Source: Colias croceus (taxonomy: Eukaryota; Arthropoda; Insecta; Lepidoptera; Pieridae). Taken from it: a DNA stretch of 64,000 nt. Shown here piece after piece: positions 49,811 through 62,824 of the stretch. The stretch spans positions 5,208,001 through 5,272,000 of the forward strand of contig NC_059543.1 of assembly GCF_905220415.1 (NCBI RefSeq), read 5' to 3'. Position 1 is the first letter of the stretch, and the number at the start of each line of letters is the position of its first letter. The notes beneath the pieces were generated by a model that had not been told where the DNA came from, searched no databases, and saw nothing but the letters and a program-made list of their open reading frames with translations. Made by a program: the position numbers and the translations under genes.

Positions 49811-52800
49811 AGGCCCCTGTGTAGAGCCTGCGGTGCGGTTTTAAAACCCGTTATCATAAGTGATTTTAATCTAGTATTAATATTCCTTAAATCGCCTTGC
49901 TCTCATTTAAACTACCTGCCTGAATGAAACTTTGTAATTTTGGCTTCATGTTTCTGTAGCATTTTGTATTAAACTCACATATAATTCTATGCTTATACTA
50001 TATATTAATAATAATAATTCTGCTATTACTACTACACGTGTAACACTAGAAAAGATTTCCAAAACTGATAAATCATTTCCAATTCATAAATCCATAAATC
50101 TTTTTCCACATCTGCGAAACTAAGAAAGGTTCCCAAATAAATGGGCTGAACGAAAGCGGCATGTTTAGTGGCCATCTGACATGCGTAATTAGAAGGAACA
50201 AATTGTACATTAGCGCTTTATCACAGTACCTACTTTCTTTATACTATGGTACTTAGTAGCTCTGGTAATAGACAATAGTGTAAGTACTATAGAAGTAGAA
50301 GAATAATCGGATTTACTATTGTTTTGCGTGTTCGTGTGTGATATGCAGTGAAATGTTGCTTATAAGATTATTTAAGCAGATATTAAAGAAACAGAGAAGA
50401 TTTCTATTAGTAGCTATATTTTTCTCTAACTTACCTAGTCGCTCTATATACTTACACTTGTATACTCAAACTCGTAATAAATACTATGAATTATTCATCT
50501 TTGCGAAGAAAATTAATACACCAATTTGATTTAGAAAATCACTCATTAATTATTTTCCCGGAAAGATAAAAACGAAGCTAAGTTAATGCGATGTGGTAAA
50601 AGGTATCAAGCAATATTTAATTTAATTATTATGTTGAAATTGTAATCAAAATATACCACAGTATCTGGTCAATTAAGCTCGGTGAGATTCTATTACCAAT
50701 ATCTAATAGTGAGTAGCCGTTAGCTACAGGTGTTCAGGTTTGTGTTATACAAAGTAGTAATAACCTTTAGTATACAAGAATAAGAATAAAAAAAATAGTT
50801 TAATAGAATTACGTCTTGGGGTAAATCAAAAAGTGAATCCACGCGGGTCAGTCGCACCTTCATGCTACAATTATTTATTAAGCAACTATAAAATTATAAA
50901 TGGTGACTAGTACATCGTTCAATTACAGCTTTTTGTTCACAACAAGGTACACCTTAGAATTGAATATTAGACCACACGCTGATTATTATTACATAGCCCA
51001 TACTAAATTTATATAAAGTACATGTCATAGACACTTAAATAAAACATACACTTATATGTTTATAACAGATCCAAACCGGGTTATAGCCCACAACGGTTTT
51101 CTCAAGCAGTACAGAAAACAATAGCAGAGAGCACACAATAAAAAAATGGTACTCTATTTAGATTCAATAAAGATTTTCCATTTTCACTTTCATTGCAAGA
51201 CTATACAATATAAGATAGTAATAGTGTAGAAAGTTATATCTACTCTGTAGCTCCAAATTTTGCTTAGAATGCAACTACGCAGCGCGTAAAAGGCCCTATT
51301 TTAATTAAAGCATGCTTGGCTTCAAATCAAGCATTGTCAGTCCATAAACTCTGGTATTATCAAATAATAGCACAATGCGAATGCAAATTCAACAGAATCC
51401 CAAGAATTTTGCTGAATTGCTTATAAGTGGAAATCTATATGAAAACAACGTAAGGTCCGTGGTATTATTTCCACTAGCTTCAGATACGGCTTGTCATGAA
51501 CGGCGAACAATTGAGTTGGGCGAGGGTCTAAGATATAAGCGACTGTGGTATAATAATATCAGACTTAAATATAAGGCGATTTAAACACAAATTTCAATAA
51601 ATATTAATTGTAATCTCCTAATAATTACACTGTTGAAATGTTGTAACTTGCGTATAATCGTATTGCACGCCTCATAAGCGAAGCGTTGAGGTGGGTACTA
51701 CTGTCACTTCGCGCAAAACATCTGATTTTTCAAACTTAATTTTCTACTTCTAACGAATAAAAATAAATTATGTTACTTATGTAGTAACTATTGAGTAAAG
51801 TGTGGTGTAATCTTCAGTTTATTTTTCGAGAAAAGTAATTCCGGACAGTACCTTACGAAGTATTATTGATAATTTGAAAATATGGGAAAATGTGTATGTA
51901 ATTTAAAGATAAGTACCTAATGTTTTACTAAGCCAAGCTTTACAAAAACAAAATAAAGTTGACACTAACAGTTTATTCATATGTAAAAATCCCTCGTAAA
52001 GCCATAGAAACTAACAATGAATACAATATCTACGCTTAAAAAATCAACACTCAAAAAAATAACGCTTTTCCTCGCCAATCGCTCTTGACTTACAAGCAAA
52101 TAAACAATGTCCCTTGTCAGGCCATACAATACGATGATGGGTGTCCCTATTGTAGACTTCTGTTTAATTTGTTTAGCTAACGTCAGATAACTTGACGTCA
52201 AAGTTCCTGTTCCACATTTTGGTGTGGGTAATGGACCCGAATTCATGCGTGAATATTATATACTTAACATAATATAAGTTTTATGAAGAATGTTTGAAAT
52301 GAGGTTTAATAAAGATAATGAATAATTAAGAGAAAAGTTGAAAGTTGCTTATAAATAAAATATTATTTTTATTCAATAAATTTTTGGAAATTGATAGGCA
52401 AATAAGCTTTGTGGTTTGTACAATCTTATAATAATTATCATAGTTGATAAAATAGAATAAAAATAAAAAATTCTACGTAACAATCTCTGATTATCACAAT
52501 TTTATACAATCCGTAGCGAAATCGTAGCTGTAGCTATCTTTTATTATAACGGCTAACCTATTTTTCTAAAAAAAGCCATACTTCTTTTTAAGCGTAGACG
52601 ATTAATTTATAAAGCCTACGAACATGCAATCCAATCGCTTGATACAACAAACTTACTGCTACGTGTATTACAAAATATTGTACTAAATTCGACCATATGC
52701 CATTGTAATACGTGTCACATTGAATGTTTATATTGCATCTGTTCTATTTACCAAAGCTTCGAAAGTTTCAGCTTTAGGATTTTAGTCCTTATCGCTTAAG

Positions 52801-54880
52801 AGTTAGATATGATGTTGGTTGCGTTTACATGATTGTAATTAAAGCAGGCTATTGTAATTAGCGCATAGTTCACATTCTGTTGTGGGTAATGCAGCGGTGT
52901 TATTTGCGTAATTTGTCAATATGTATTCTGATACGATATGGTGTTCAAATTGCGTTTCATTGATTTTTAGATGTTTATCCATTTCATATATTATATGCAT
53001 ATCAGTCAATATTTTTACTGGTATTGTGATTCTATCTATATAAAATTACTTTTGTTTTGTAATGGTAATGCGTTTCTATTTCAAATACGGAATAACATAA
53101 TCCTGCATAATATACAATCCTGAGATCCCTTAAATCTTGAAGCTAACTACACTAGTTTATTTAAAAACATAGCCGTAAAATGCAGAACAAATTTAGTTGT
53201 AGATTTACATTCATATTTATTTTCAAATTTATTTTATAATATTGTATGTTTATAGTGTATAAAAATAATTTTTGAATCCTACCGAATCATTAGATTCTGA
53301 GATTAGAGCGTTCTAAACAACTAATTCTTCAGTATTATTTTCTTACTCTATATAATATTATAATAGATTTTCGTAGAATGATGCTGTTTGCTGGATTTGC
53401 GAAACCAAATTCATTAATTTGGACATTTGTCCAAGCTGAAATGTAAATGTTTTCGAAAAGTAAACGCAAATTAGCGACGCAAGTCTGCGGTGTCGTTTTG
53501 GGATTTTGCTCGGAATGAATGGTCGGTTTTGAATGAAATATAAATACAAAAGGGTACAAATAACTACAATAAAATGTAACAGACTCGAAAACAAATCGTT
53601 CATGTCAAATTTACATGCAAATAAAAATAATTTTCATCGACCTATCAGAAAACAAATTTCATTTTTAATTGTTAAAATATAAATAATTTAGAAAATTATG
53701 CAGTAGGTATTATTTGTATAGTATTTAATAGTTTTTAATTAACATAAATTCTCATAAATATATTTGAGATTAAAGCATCCCCAATAAAATAAACTCAAAG
53801 AAAGTAAGACGTTTTTAACACTGTTAGAATGGTAATTTCTATATACGAATAATATAACATATTATTATAGGAAATACAAGACGGCTTCGCTCAGTATTTA
53901 AAAGGGATCAGATTTTTATAATTCCTTTAATCTCCTCGGGAATTAAGCTATAAAATTCAGAAATATATTTTATTAACTTTTCAGATAATTCCTAAGATTA
54001 AATACGTTTGAATACACGCTTAAATACTGTGACAAATCCTCATCACTTCGATAATTTTTCCAATTGATAGGTAAAAGTACCAAGTATTACTATTGTACTC
54101 GATCTCCCCTAATAGCAAATTAAAGCTTCTTCGCAAAAAGAATAAAAAAACCTGCATATTACCTAGGTACTTTATATTCTGGAAAATCCCATATGAAACT
54201 GATTTAAACTCCATTTTCATTGCTATTAGTATAATATCGATATCAAGCTTTCTTATGCAATACATTTTTGTATCGTCCGTCGAAACAGCTCTTGCTTTAA
54301 CCCATTTAGAAACGATGTGTTGGAAATGTACGCTTGAAAAATCGTCGTAAAAACGAATTCTCTCGTATGAAGCCATGACGCAGCGATTTATTGCGAATCA
54401 AGTGTGTTCAAATAACTGCTAAAATGGCTAAAAGCTTATGTCCTGGTACTGAAAAATGCTTTATAGTTAACTGTTTTAATCGAACAAAATAAAATTGTGA
54501 AAGATTTCTACAAATTGTCATCATATTAATAAATAATATGTTCACATAAAATGTAGCAAATAGAGCAAATAATTACAATCCAAAAATACTTTTTTTTGTT
54601 GCTGTAAAAACTGTGGATTACCTCTTTACTATTTTTTTTTATTTGTCTTTCAATTAAATGTCGTCATTCAATTAACGCGCTAGTCATTCAATCAAAACAG
54701 ATTCAAGCAGATGACTGCGACATATTTATCCTTTCGAGACATCAATTTCATTTTAAGAAGAGAAGATCACTTACATGTAGGTAACAACACTCGATCGCTT
54801 TATAGATGGAGTAATATAACACAATTTAGAAATTTCACTTTGTACAAACTATTTAAATTGAAAACCTAAAACTATATATA
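49811..54880. other. AT-rich intergenic DNA, nothing firmly recognised
   Basis: Open frames of 63-118 codons occur (largest on the minus strand at 54020-54376) without motifs, GC shift or splice context. Two similar blocks around 51987-52030 and 52109-52150 (TCCCT..GT.A.GCCATA) hint at an old internal duplication or repeat. Confidence 0.45.
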
Positions 54881-54884
54881 TATA

Positions 54885-55108
54885 GTCCAAGTAGACCATA
54901 CCTATTACCGAGTCGACCAAGTAGACCACACCTTCGAGTAGACTAATCCTATTTCCGAGTAGACCAAGTAGACCGCACCTAGATTACCAAGTAGACCAAG
55001 TAGACCGCACCTTCGAGTAGACCAAACCTATTACCGAGTAGAACAAGTAGATCGCACATTCGAGTAGACCAAACCTATTACCGAGTAGACCAAGTAGACA
55101 GCACCTTA
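54885..55108. repeat. Minisatellite with 47-bp unit built from GTAGACCA
   Basis: The unit CCGAGTAGACCAAGTAGACC, then GCACCTTCGAGTAGACC and AAACCTATTA, is repeated. CCGAGT starts fall at 54908, 54955, 55034 and 55081, with spacings of 47, 79 (one unit plus a partial) and 47. Inside each unit AGTAGACC recurs three times, so the repeat has two levels. Confidence 0.85.
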
Positions 55109-55139
55109 GTTGTATATCGTACTAATACTATTAAGAGCC

Positions 55140-55308
55140 GATTTTTCAATCCTTGGTTAAAATTTATCCTATCCGTCCAATAAAGTATTACACGAACATA
55201 TTAAATGTCATCTGTAAACTGTCATATACGGACAATTACAATACATTTTTGAAATGGTAGTTTAATACGTTATTCGAAGAATAAGTTTTAACCAAGGATT
55301 GAAAAATC
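55140..55308. mobile_element. Small MITE with GATTTTTCAATCCTTGG ends
   Basis: GATTTTTCAATCCTTGGTTA is mirrored exactly at the right end (23-bp inverted repeat). Inner blocks around TTATTCGAAGAATAAG are also palindromic. At 169 bp, it directly follows the minisatellite. Confidence 0.8.
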
Positions 55309-55961
55309 ATATAATGTACTTTGTGTTTTTAGTCAATCTATTAACCAACGAACTGACAGTTTTTATATGTTCGTAATTCATTATTCTACGCATTTTTCTT
55401 TTAATTACGAGATTCCATTGTGGTTCATTATAAGTAATATCGCTCAAGAATATAACAATAAAAATATTGCCCATTTCATATTGGGTTTCTATAGAAGAGC
55501 TCGTAAAGCTTTCTTTTGTAATAAATGATTAATAAGTACAAACAATGTAGGTACGTAGCAGTAATAATGAAATTAAACCGTATCTTGCAGCCTGCAGCAA
55601 CCTGCTGGTATATAAGTAGTGCTGATTAAGATTCAATTAAGATAAAAATTCTTATTCACACGCTCATTTCGTACAGCGTGAGCTTATCTTTCGATTCACG
55701 GTTCTGGAAAATTTTAAAGTGGATTGGAGAGTTAGCCTCGTTATCATGAAGTACTGCAGGAATCAGTGGAACGGAACGTAGCGACAAAGCTAAAATGCTA
55801 AACGATGGAAAAAAGTATTTACAGTGCTAAGCGTTTTTATCCAGTGATTTTAAGGTCAAACGAAGCTTAATCTAGACTGTTTGTTTAATATTATGAACCT
55901 TGATTAGTACCTAAATAAGAAAAATAGAATACATACAGGATGGCTTCATCTTTAAAAGTTA

Positions 55962-56144
55962 CTAGCTGTGCTTCGCGGTTATACCCGCATTGCTTCGCTC
56001 CTGTTAATCTTAGCGTCATGATATATAGCCTAGCTTTTCTCGATAAATGGGCTATACATAACTTTTCAAATCAGACCAGTAATTCCCGAGATTATCACGA
56101 TTAAACAAACAAACTCTTCAGCTTTATAATAATATTAGAATAGA
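55962..56144 (-). mobile_element. Helitron-like element, subfamily 2
   Basis: The minus strand starts TCTATTCTAATATTATTATA and contains AAGCTGAAGAGTTTGTTTG and CTCGGGAATTACTGG. It ends GCGGGTATAACCGCGAAGCA then CAGCTAG. Confidence 0.75.
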
Positions 56145-56149
56145 TATAC

Positions 56150-57680
56150 GACAGAACCATGTCAGTAGATATTAAATATTTACATACCTACACATTTCTT
56201 TGAACGAAATTTTGTTCAGAAAATAGTCGTAGAACCTGAAGGGGTTGTTGGTGGAAATTTGTAAGGAGAATAGTTAAAACGGCCGCGGGCGAAGTGGATT
56301 TTCCAATGTTCTTTCAGCATTTTATTACCATGATAAAGAAGCTAGAATAAAATTATAATTTGCATTTCCGCATAAACGAGTGAGGCGAAAGAAACTGATT
56401 AGATAAAAAATGAAGCACCTTTATCAGTCCAATTACCGCAGAAGATTTTTTTAGATCTGTAGGTATTAGATATTGTTTAATCAAAAGCAACTATATTGTT
56501 ATCAAGAAATTCAGGCCTTAATAACGGATTTTAAACGCAAAGTTTTCATTAGGTATATTATATTTGTCAGTGTGTAAAAACTGTTAAAAAACCTTTATTT
56601 TTCTAAATGTAGGTACTTAGTGTAAAATCAAACACATGAAAACATTTACATGATCCATTTCATACATTTTTACTTCCTATATCGAAACTATGATCATTCA
56701 CGCGACCTAAAATACACTAACAAGGCTTCACATTGAATGATGTGGGTTTTGTATTTGAGTGTAAGGTCTATGAAGCGATATGAATTCAAACTGTATGATT
56801 GTTCCAACTCGTGAACAATGAATAGATTTTTTTGCATTTGTGAATGGATGGTTCTTATATCTATTGTGTTATTGTTGATGCTATTGGTTTTAGTTTGATA
56901 AATTTATAAGATGAACTTATTTTTAGACGATTAGTAATTTTATATTGATATAAATGTTACTGATTTTAATGAGTCACGTCTAGATTCCCGGATGGGTTCA
57001 GTAGATTTAACGGCATAAGTTTTGTACATTTCACAAGCTACACATACACACTCACAGTAGGCTAATTTACAAAATTGGACGTATTTCCAAAGATCGGACA
57101 AAGATACATCACATTTATCTATAAGCTAAAAAAACTAGTTTAACGCACAAATAAAAACAATAGTTTTACAACCTCTAACGCCTCTGACCTCTCATAAAAA
57201 CACGTTTCAATAGATATTTCAACAAAATTTCAATGCTAACGTTAACGTTAAAACTCATTAACTTGCAATAATGAAACGTGAACAATTTAAAAATGATGTA
57301 TCAAGCAATATCCAATGAATGGATAACAATGCAGAGCAGTAATGCTCCGTCGAAATTTTTTCGCTTTTCATACGTAGCTCGCTAGTTTTGAAACAATAGC
57401 ATACTGCGGAATGAAATTCGCATCGGATTTAAATGAACCACCGCCAGCACACATGAATAACACTATACAAATGAGAACTTTATTGAAATGTATGTATTTC
57501 ATATATAAAATGCAAACAAATGAAGAATAAATGGCAAAGGGAATGCGGAAATTAAATGGTATGAACCGAAATGTAAAAGTTAATACCCGTCTATGTGTTG
57601 GAGATAAAAGAAATGGCTATTTTCCAGCTAAGTGCTGATATTGTGTACGTTATTGATTAAAGCTTTATGCATTCACTTGA
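56150..57680. other. AT-rich intergenic DNA, nothing recognised
   Basis: No ORF, repeat end or splice pattern that I can support. Confidence 0.5.
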
Positions 57681-57684
57681 CAAA

Positions 57685-57847
57685 TCTATAAAAATGAATC
57701 GCTAATGTGCTGATAAGCGTAAAACTCGAGAGCAGCAGAACCGATTTCGTTAATTCTTTTTTATAATATCTCTTGAAGTACGAGGATAGAGAGTAGGTAC
57801 TAAATAGAGTACCAAGGGCGAAGCGGCGAACTGGGATGGACCGATAG
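57685..57847 (+). mobile_element. Helitron-like element, first of an abutting pair
   Basis: It starts A|TCTATAAAAATGAATCGC and contains AAAACTCGAGAGCAGC, GAACCGATTTCG and CTTGAAGTACGAGGAT. It ends GGGCGAAGCGGCGAACTGGG then ACCGATAG|T, with CTAG mutated to ATAG. Confidence 0.65.
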
Positions 57848-58038
57848 TCTATACTAATATTATAAAGAGTAAAAGTTTGTAATTATGTATGTATGTATGG
57901 TTTTCACGCATAAACCTCTCAACTGATTTTGATGAAATTCGGCACGGACAATCTTTATTATTTAGACCCTGATAAAGAACATATACTACCTTTTATTGCT
58001 AAATATGTACCACGGGCGAAGCCGGGGCGGACCGCTAG
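57848..58038 (+). mobile_element. Helitron-like element, second of an abutting pair
   Basis: It starts TCTATACTAATATTATAAAG at the base after the previous copy ends. It contains (GTAT)n and AAACCTCTCAACTGATTTTG, and ends ACGGGCGAAGCCGGGGCGG then ACCGCTAG|T. Confidence 0.75.
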
Positions 58039-58750
58039 TCTTTAATAAAACCCTTCTCAATCTGATCTTACCTAAACATCTCCTAACATGTCCCTTATTA
58101 AAAATAATTGTTTATAATCCACCATCAAATTCAAATGAATTAAGATAGAATCATTGAAGATAAAATTGTCTTTTCTGTAGTAATAATACAGGGTAAGTCT
58201 GAGATAAACTTGCATATGATTCATATGAACTCGTTGCGTAAGGGATTGCTAGGTCACCATAAAAGTATATTTATTATCTGTGCCATACATGAACTTTCTA
58301 GAATCACAATATGGAATTTGTAAGTAGTGCGACATCTGCGTCTTGCAACTTGCATTCATACAAATTCATATCTTACAAAAGTTTGTACGGAAAACTTATT
58401 CATACACTTAATATTTATACTTATGGATAATAGAACTGATACTATGGTGTTTAAGGAATGTTTATTATGTGGATGAATAATAGGTACCACAATGTCGATG
58501 GAGAAGAACTTCACAGTATATTTTCAGTTTCTTGTGAGGTTAATAAGATAAATAATTTGGTAGAGAAACTAGAGAAAAAACGGCATAAATCTAAGCCAAA
58601 GCATTAGCATTTTTATTCAACTCGGGAATACTACCAGTGTTAATTTTTGTATACTTTATAAAAGTAATCTTAAATTCTCTGAAGATACATTTTAAAAGTG
58701 ACCTATTTATTTACTATTATAATATAGTGATTTAAAAAGTTTATTCTTGA

Positions 58751-58938
58751 TCTATACTTAATATTATAAAGCTGAAAAGTTTGTTTGTTTGAGGTGCTAA
58801 TCTCAGGAACAACTGGTTCGATTTGAAAAATTATTTAGATGTTCGATAGCCCCTTTATCTAGGAAGGATATAGGCTATATATATATCATTACGCTAAGAC
58901 CAACAGAAACACAGCAATGCGGGTAAAACCGCGTAAAG
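58751..58938 (+). mobile_element. Helitron-like element, subfamily 2, 3' end lost
   Basis: It starts A|TCTATACTTAATATTATAAAG and has CTCAGGAACAACTGG and ATTACGCTAAGACC. It runs to GCGGGTAAAACCGCG and then breaks without CTAG. Confidence 0.7.
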
Positions 58939-59661
58939 TAAAAGAAAAATTGAATTACCAAATATTGCTTCTAAACACCGTAGGTATTTGAATCCATTTG
59001 CCAACTCCACTCTAAGAAACACAAATTTTCTTGGCGTCTGAAAGTGCACATCGCACTTGCGCGAAATAATTAAAAAGATGGAACACTCTCTAAATTAAAA
59101 GTGGATACTTTGGATTAAGATCACCACACACCATGTTCTTATGTTTACTGACACGTGGTTCGTATGTGTGGATTAGATTCACCATTACTGATTGCGTATG
59201 TGTCCTATAATATTGCCCATGTCATTTTTAAATGTTTTCGTTTAAATAGACCAATAAACTAATGAGAACTTCGACTTTTTTAATAGTTGTATCTGTATGT
59301 CACAGACATACTATAGAGTACCTAAAGAAAGGTCGTGGCATACCTAAAAAACAGGCATTGTAACAATTTACTCCGTACCCCACAAATAAAATTCACTTTG
59401 ATAAAATATTAATCTAGAGTTATTTATTCTTCCAGTGTAAGACCTTCCCAGACTGCTCTTTTATTTATTGAGAGTATGTTTCTGACTTCACTTTTGAATT
59501 CTCTGTCGTTTAAAGAAGTAAATAAATATCTTGTTAACCAGCAGAATTATTCAATTTTTTTTTAATATTTATATGACAGTAAATAAGAAATAGGAACTCG
59601 TTTAGAATAGGCTTGGATTAAAATGTATTTTTATTGCAAACTTTTTCTTTATAAGTAAGTA

Positions 59662-59717
59662 AGTGGTTCATTTGGTTGTGGTAGCATCTGTGCTCTACCA
59701 CAACCAAATGAACCACT
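59662..59717. repeat. Perfect 23-bp hairpin with a 10-nt loop
   Basis: AGTGGTTCATTTGGTTGTGG plus TAG (59662-59684) is mirrored exactly by 59695-59717 around the loop CATCTGTGCT. The stem-loop is microRNA-precursor-sized but unusually perfect. It could be an RNA hairpin, a recent palindrome or a very small MITE. No flanking target duplication is obvious. Confidence 0.85.
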
Positions 59718-60617
59718 AATAAGTCATTATTTGTACCTATTTCCTGACTAGCTGGAAATATGTATGTATTTGTATAACAAAACTACTACCTAATAGTTGC
59801 GATTACTCAACACCAACATACATAACATTTTACTACTACAAACATTTCAAATAGGCATAAAAATGTACGTAATATCACGGTAATGTAACGAAGAAGCAGG
59901 TTTAAGCTAATTTATTGCTCATAAGGGCGTAACCCGCGTAAGGCAAGAAGCTCATTTTCCAACGTATTATTCAATTTCCATAACATGTTACATCGTGAGT
60001 AAACATTTAGGGATAATGAGGTTGGAGCTATTTATGTCGTCAAAGATTTGAACGCATATTAACTTGGCTGTATGTAATAAAAATTGATGGGACACATAAC
60101 ACATGTCTTGAAATAAGTGTATGGAAATAAGTATAAACGAGTTGATAGGTATAGTAGAAAATAAGTTTCTGAATATAGGTGACGTAGTAGGTATGGTCTG
60201 CTGTGTTAATAGGCTCTAAATGGATCTATAGGCAAATTAAACATAGTTCTAGATCTAAAAGAAGTCACATTAAAATCAGTTACAAAAGAGCAATCCTTGA
60301 TTTACAGTTTTTGTCCAAAATAGGTACCTAATTCAACAATACCTATTGCATCTGGCAAACGTTATTCACATCAACTATACACATCCCAGTACTAGAATAC
60401 AGTTGAAGTTTTAAACTAGTTAAGAGCGATCGGACGTAACGCAATTATACCGGACTCGCAGCAAATGTTGTTTGTTCCATGCTGTGGTTTGTTGGTCCAT
60501 TATACTATTAGACGCGTAATGGACGTGTTTTGATATAATCGCATCTTTCATTATATCATATCCTTTTAGCGAGAGATTAGTGCTACTTATTTTTATGGCG
60601 CAATTAGACAGCTGATA

Positions 60618-61844
60618 GATAGGGAGGCGAAGAGGGGAATTTTCTGTAATACTCGAGCGTGGCAGTTTAAGATATGAGAGATACCTTAGACCTAATAGAA
60701 CAACCTTGTTAACTATTTAGCTCTATATGTAGTGACGCGCGCCTAGGATAGACGATCAGATTAGTAAAAAAAAATCGATAGTCTGAAATACTCGAGCGCG
60801 TCAGATTAAGATATTGGGGGTTGATTTTAGTGTTTTAAGACTAAATTTAACTAATCTGACCATAAGTCCTTGACACCGCCGAATTATAGGGTCGCGAACT
60901 TGTAAAAAAAAACGTTAATCCGGCATTCTCGAGCGTGATTGTTTTTATTTTTATTTTGAAGAATATAATCTAAAACTTATTAAAAATACAAAATCTGCCG
61001 GTTTCCGCATGACCGGAAGTCTGGAAGAGCCATTTCATCTTCCGAAAAACGCGTTGCAGCATTTAAGTCGCAAACTTTACTTTTTACAAAAAAAAAGTTT
61101 AAATAAACAAAAAAGGTAATTTTATTTTACAAAAAAAGGTCTCTTTTCATTTTTGTCCAAAGTTAAAACTTTTTTTACTTGAAGCATCGTAAAAACTCAA
61201 ACTCCCGGTTTTTTGTGTATATCTCGAAAACTGAGGGAGTTAAGAAAAATTGATTTGAAATAACGATGATTAAAAAAAAAGAAACCCACAAACCTTTTTC
61301 GGTCAGATTAAGAGAACCCACCAACATTTTTGTCAGATTAAGAAAATATGCTTTCAGGATACCGAGATAAACCTCCCCTATGAAAATCTGACGCGCTCGA
61401 GTATTTCAAAAGGACTCTTTTTTTCTGCATTTTCAAAAATTCATCATAACTTATCGTCATGTCGTAATCGTCAGTTTTTTTAAGGGGAGCTTCCTTGGGG
61501 CCCACTTAACACCCCTTCCGAAAATCTGACGCGCTCGAGTAAATTTTTTTTTGTGCATTTTTGACGAATTTATATGCCTAGCCCCACCACGCAAACCGGC
61601 AGATTAGTATACCGTTGTTATCAGAGGGACTTGGGGCATACGTAGTATGAATATCTGACGCGCTCGAGAATGCCCAAGTAACTGTTTTTTTTTTACATTT
61701 TTGAAAATCCGTACACGCCAAACCCACCGCTAAAATGGTTTTTACCATAGAAGCTTTTCTTTTCGAAATTATTTCCTCTTTCGATTTTGATAAGTCTCAA
61801 CGACGCCGTTGAATTACGCCATTTAGCTACCTCGCCTCCCTATC
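60618..61844. mobile_element. ~1.2-kb non-autonomous element with six ordered CTCGAG-type repeats
   Basis: The ends read ATAGATAGGGAGGCGA (60615-60630) and its exact complement (61832-61847), with TA as a possible target duplication. Inside, the motif CTCGAGCGYG(T)CAG occurs near 60652, 60793 and 60934 in one orientation. Its inverse CTGACGCGCTCGAG occurs near 61388, 61526 and 61655. CAGATTAAG also recurs (e.g. ~60809, 61305, 61336). No ORF was seen. The symmetrical arrangement suggests multiple transposase-binding sites or a foldback element. Confidence 0.6.
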
Positions 61845-61950
61845 TATGAATATCGTCTTCAGAATTATGGCGCAGTTTATAGGTGTTTTGTGTTTAAGTG
61901 ACAGTACTGCTAAGGTACTGCTGCTGTCATTTATTTTATTGTAAAGGAAC

Positions 61951-62130
61951 TGTTATAACCGGATAGGAGGCGGTAATCCACGGAGTCTATATAAATATCC
62001 AAAGAAGAATATAGAGTTGTGAATTTGTGGCCGTCATTTGAGGAGAGTACGCTCGTTTTTAGAAGGATCTCATGCCTATCAGTTCGGAAACACCACATCA
62101 ATAAAGTTTCTCAAATGTGTTTTGTGCGGT
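61951..62130 (+). repeat. Possible solo-LTR fragment
   Basis: TGTTATAACCGG at 61951 is followed by a TATA box TATATAAATA (61988-61997). About 110 bp later there is AATAAA (62100-62105) with the GT-rich TGTGTTTTGTGCGG downstream. A promoter and a poly(A) signal this close together are typical of a retroviral-type LTR. A matching CA end and target duplication were not found. Confidence 0.3.
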
Positions 62131-62578
62131 AGGTAAAGGTTATTATTATTTTATATTATATTTGATAGTCTTCTTCTTGTTACTTTTCTAAATTTTGAGA
62201 TGATTTGCTATAGCAACATACAATAAAAATTATAAGAAATTTCGTAATGGGATAATATCTCAGTAGGAGCTAACTGTGAAGAAAATATCCAGTTCTAGAA
62301 AATTGCTTACACAAGCTTCGAGCTTAACTCGCAATGAGAAAGAAAAACGCCACGGGTCATTTAGTGAAACGATGGCTACCTACATACATTGAACTGAATA
62401 TATCTGAGTCAGTATGTTTTATACATGTTACATAAGAACGTAGAAAATAGCATCCTAATCGTAATCAGTTGTAGTGCCGTATATTTTTTTTTTTCAGATA
62501 ATCAAATATAATATTCAAATCATTATGATTTATTTTCTGGTTGCGCTAGTTTTTTTGCTACAAAGGAATGGTAGTGAA

Positions 62579-62820
62579 TCCATACTAATATTATAAATGC
62601 GAAAGTAACTCTGTCTGTCTGTCTGTCTGTTACTCAATCACGCCTTAACTACTGAACCAATTTGCATGAAATTTGGTATAGAGATATTTTGATACCCGAG
62701 AAAGGACATAGGCTACTTTTTACCCCGGGACATAGGATAAGTTTTATCCCGGAAATCGGGAACGGGAACTATGCGGGTTTTTCTTTGACTGCGCGAGCGA
62801 AGCCGCGGGCGGAAAGCTAG
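62579..62820 (+). mobile_element. Full-length Helitron-like element (best-preserved copy)
   Basis: It starts A|TCCATACTAATATTATAAAT and contains (TCTG)n, TACTCAATCACGCC, TGATACCCGAGAAAGGACAT and TTTACCCCGGGACATAGG. It ends GCGAGCGAAGCCGCGGGCGG then AAAGCTAG|T. Its 242 bp serve as the reference for the other subfamily-1 copies in this window. Confidence 0.85.
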
Positions 62821-62824
62821 TATA

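Noticed and set aside
51977..52246. 89-codon open frame on the minus strand
   Set aside because: The region looks like an old internally duplicated repeat and the protein shows no motif.
54020..54376. 118-codon open frame on the minus strand
   Set aside because: AT-rich composition, no recognisable domain, no splice or promoter context; length is plausible by chance in 64 kb.
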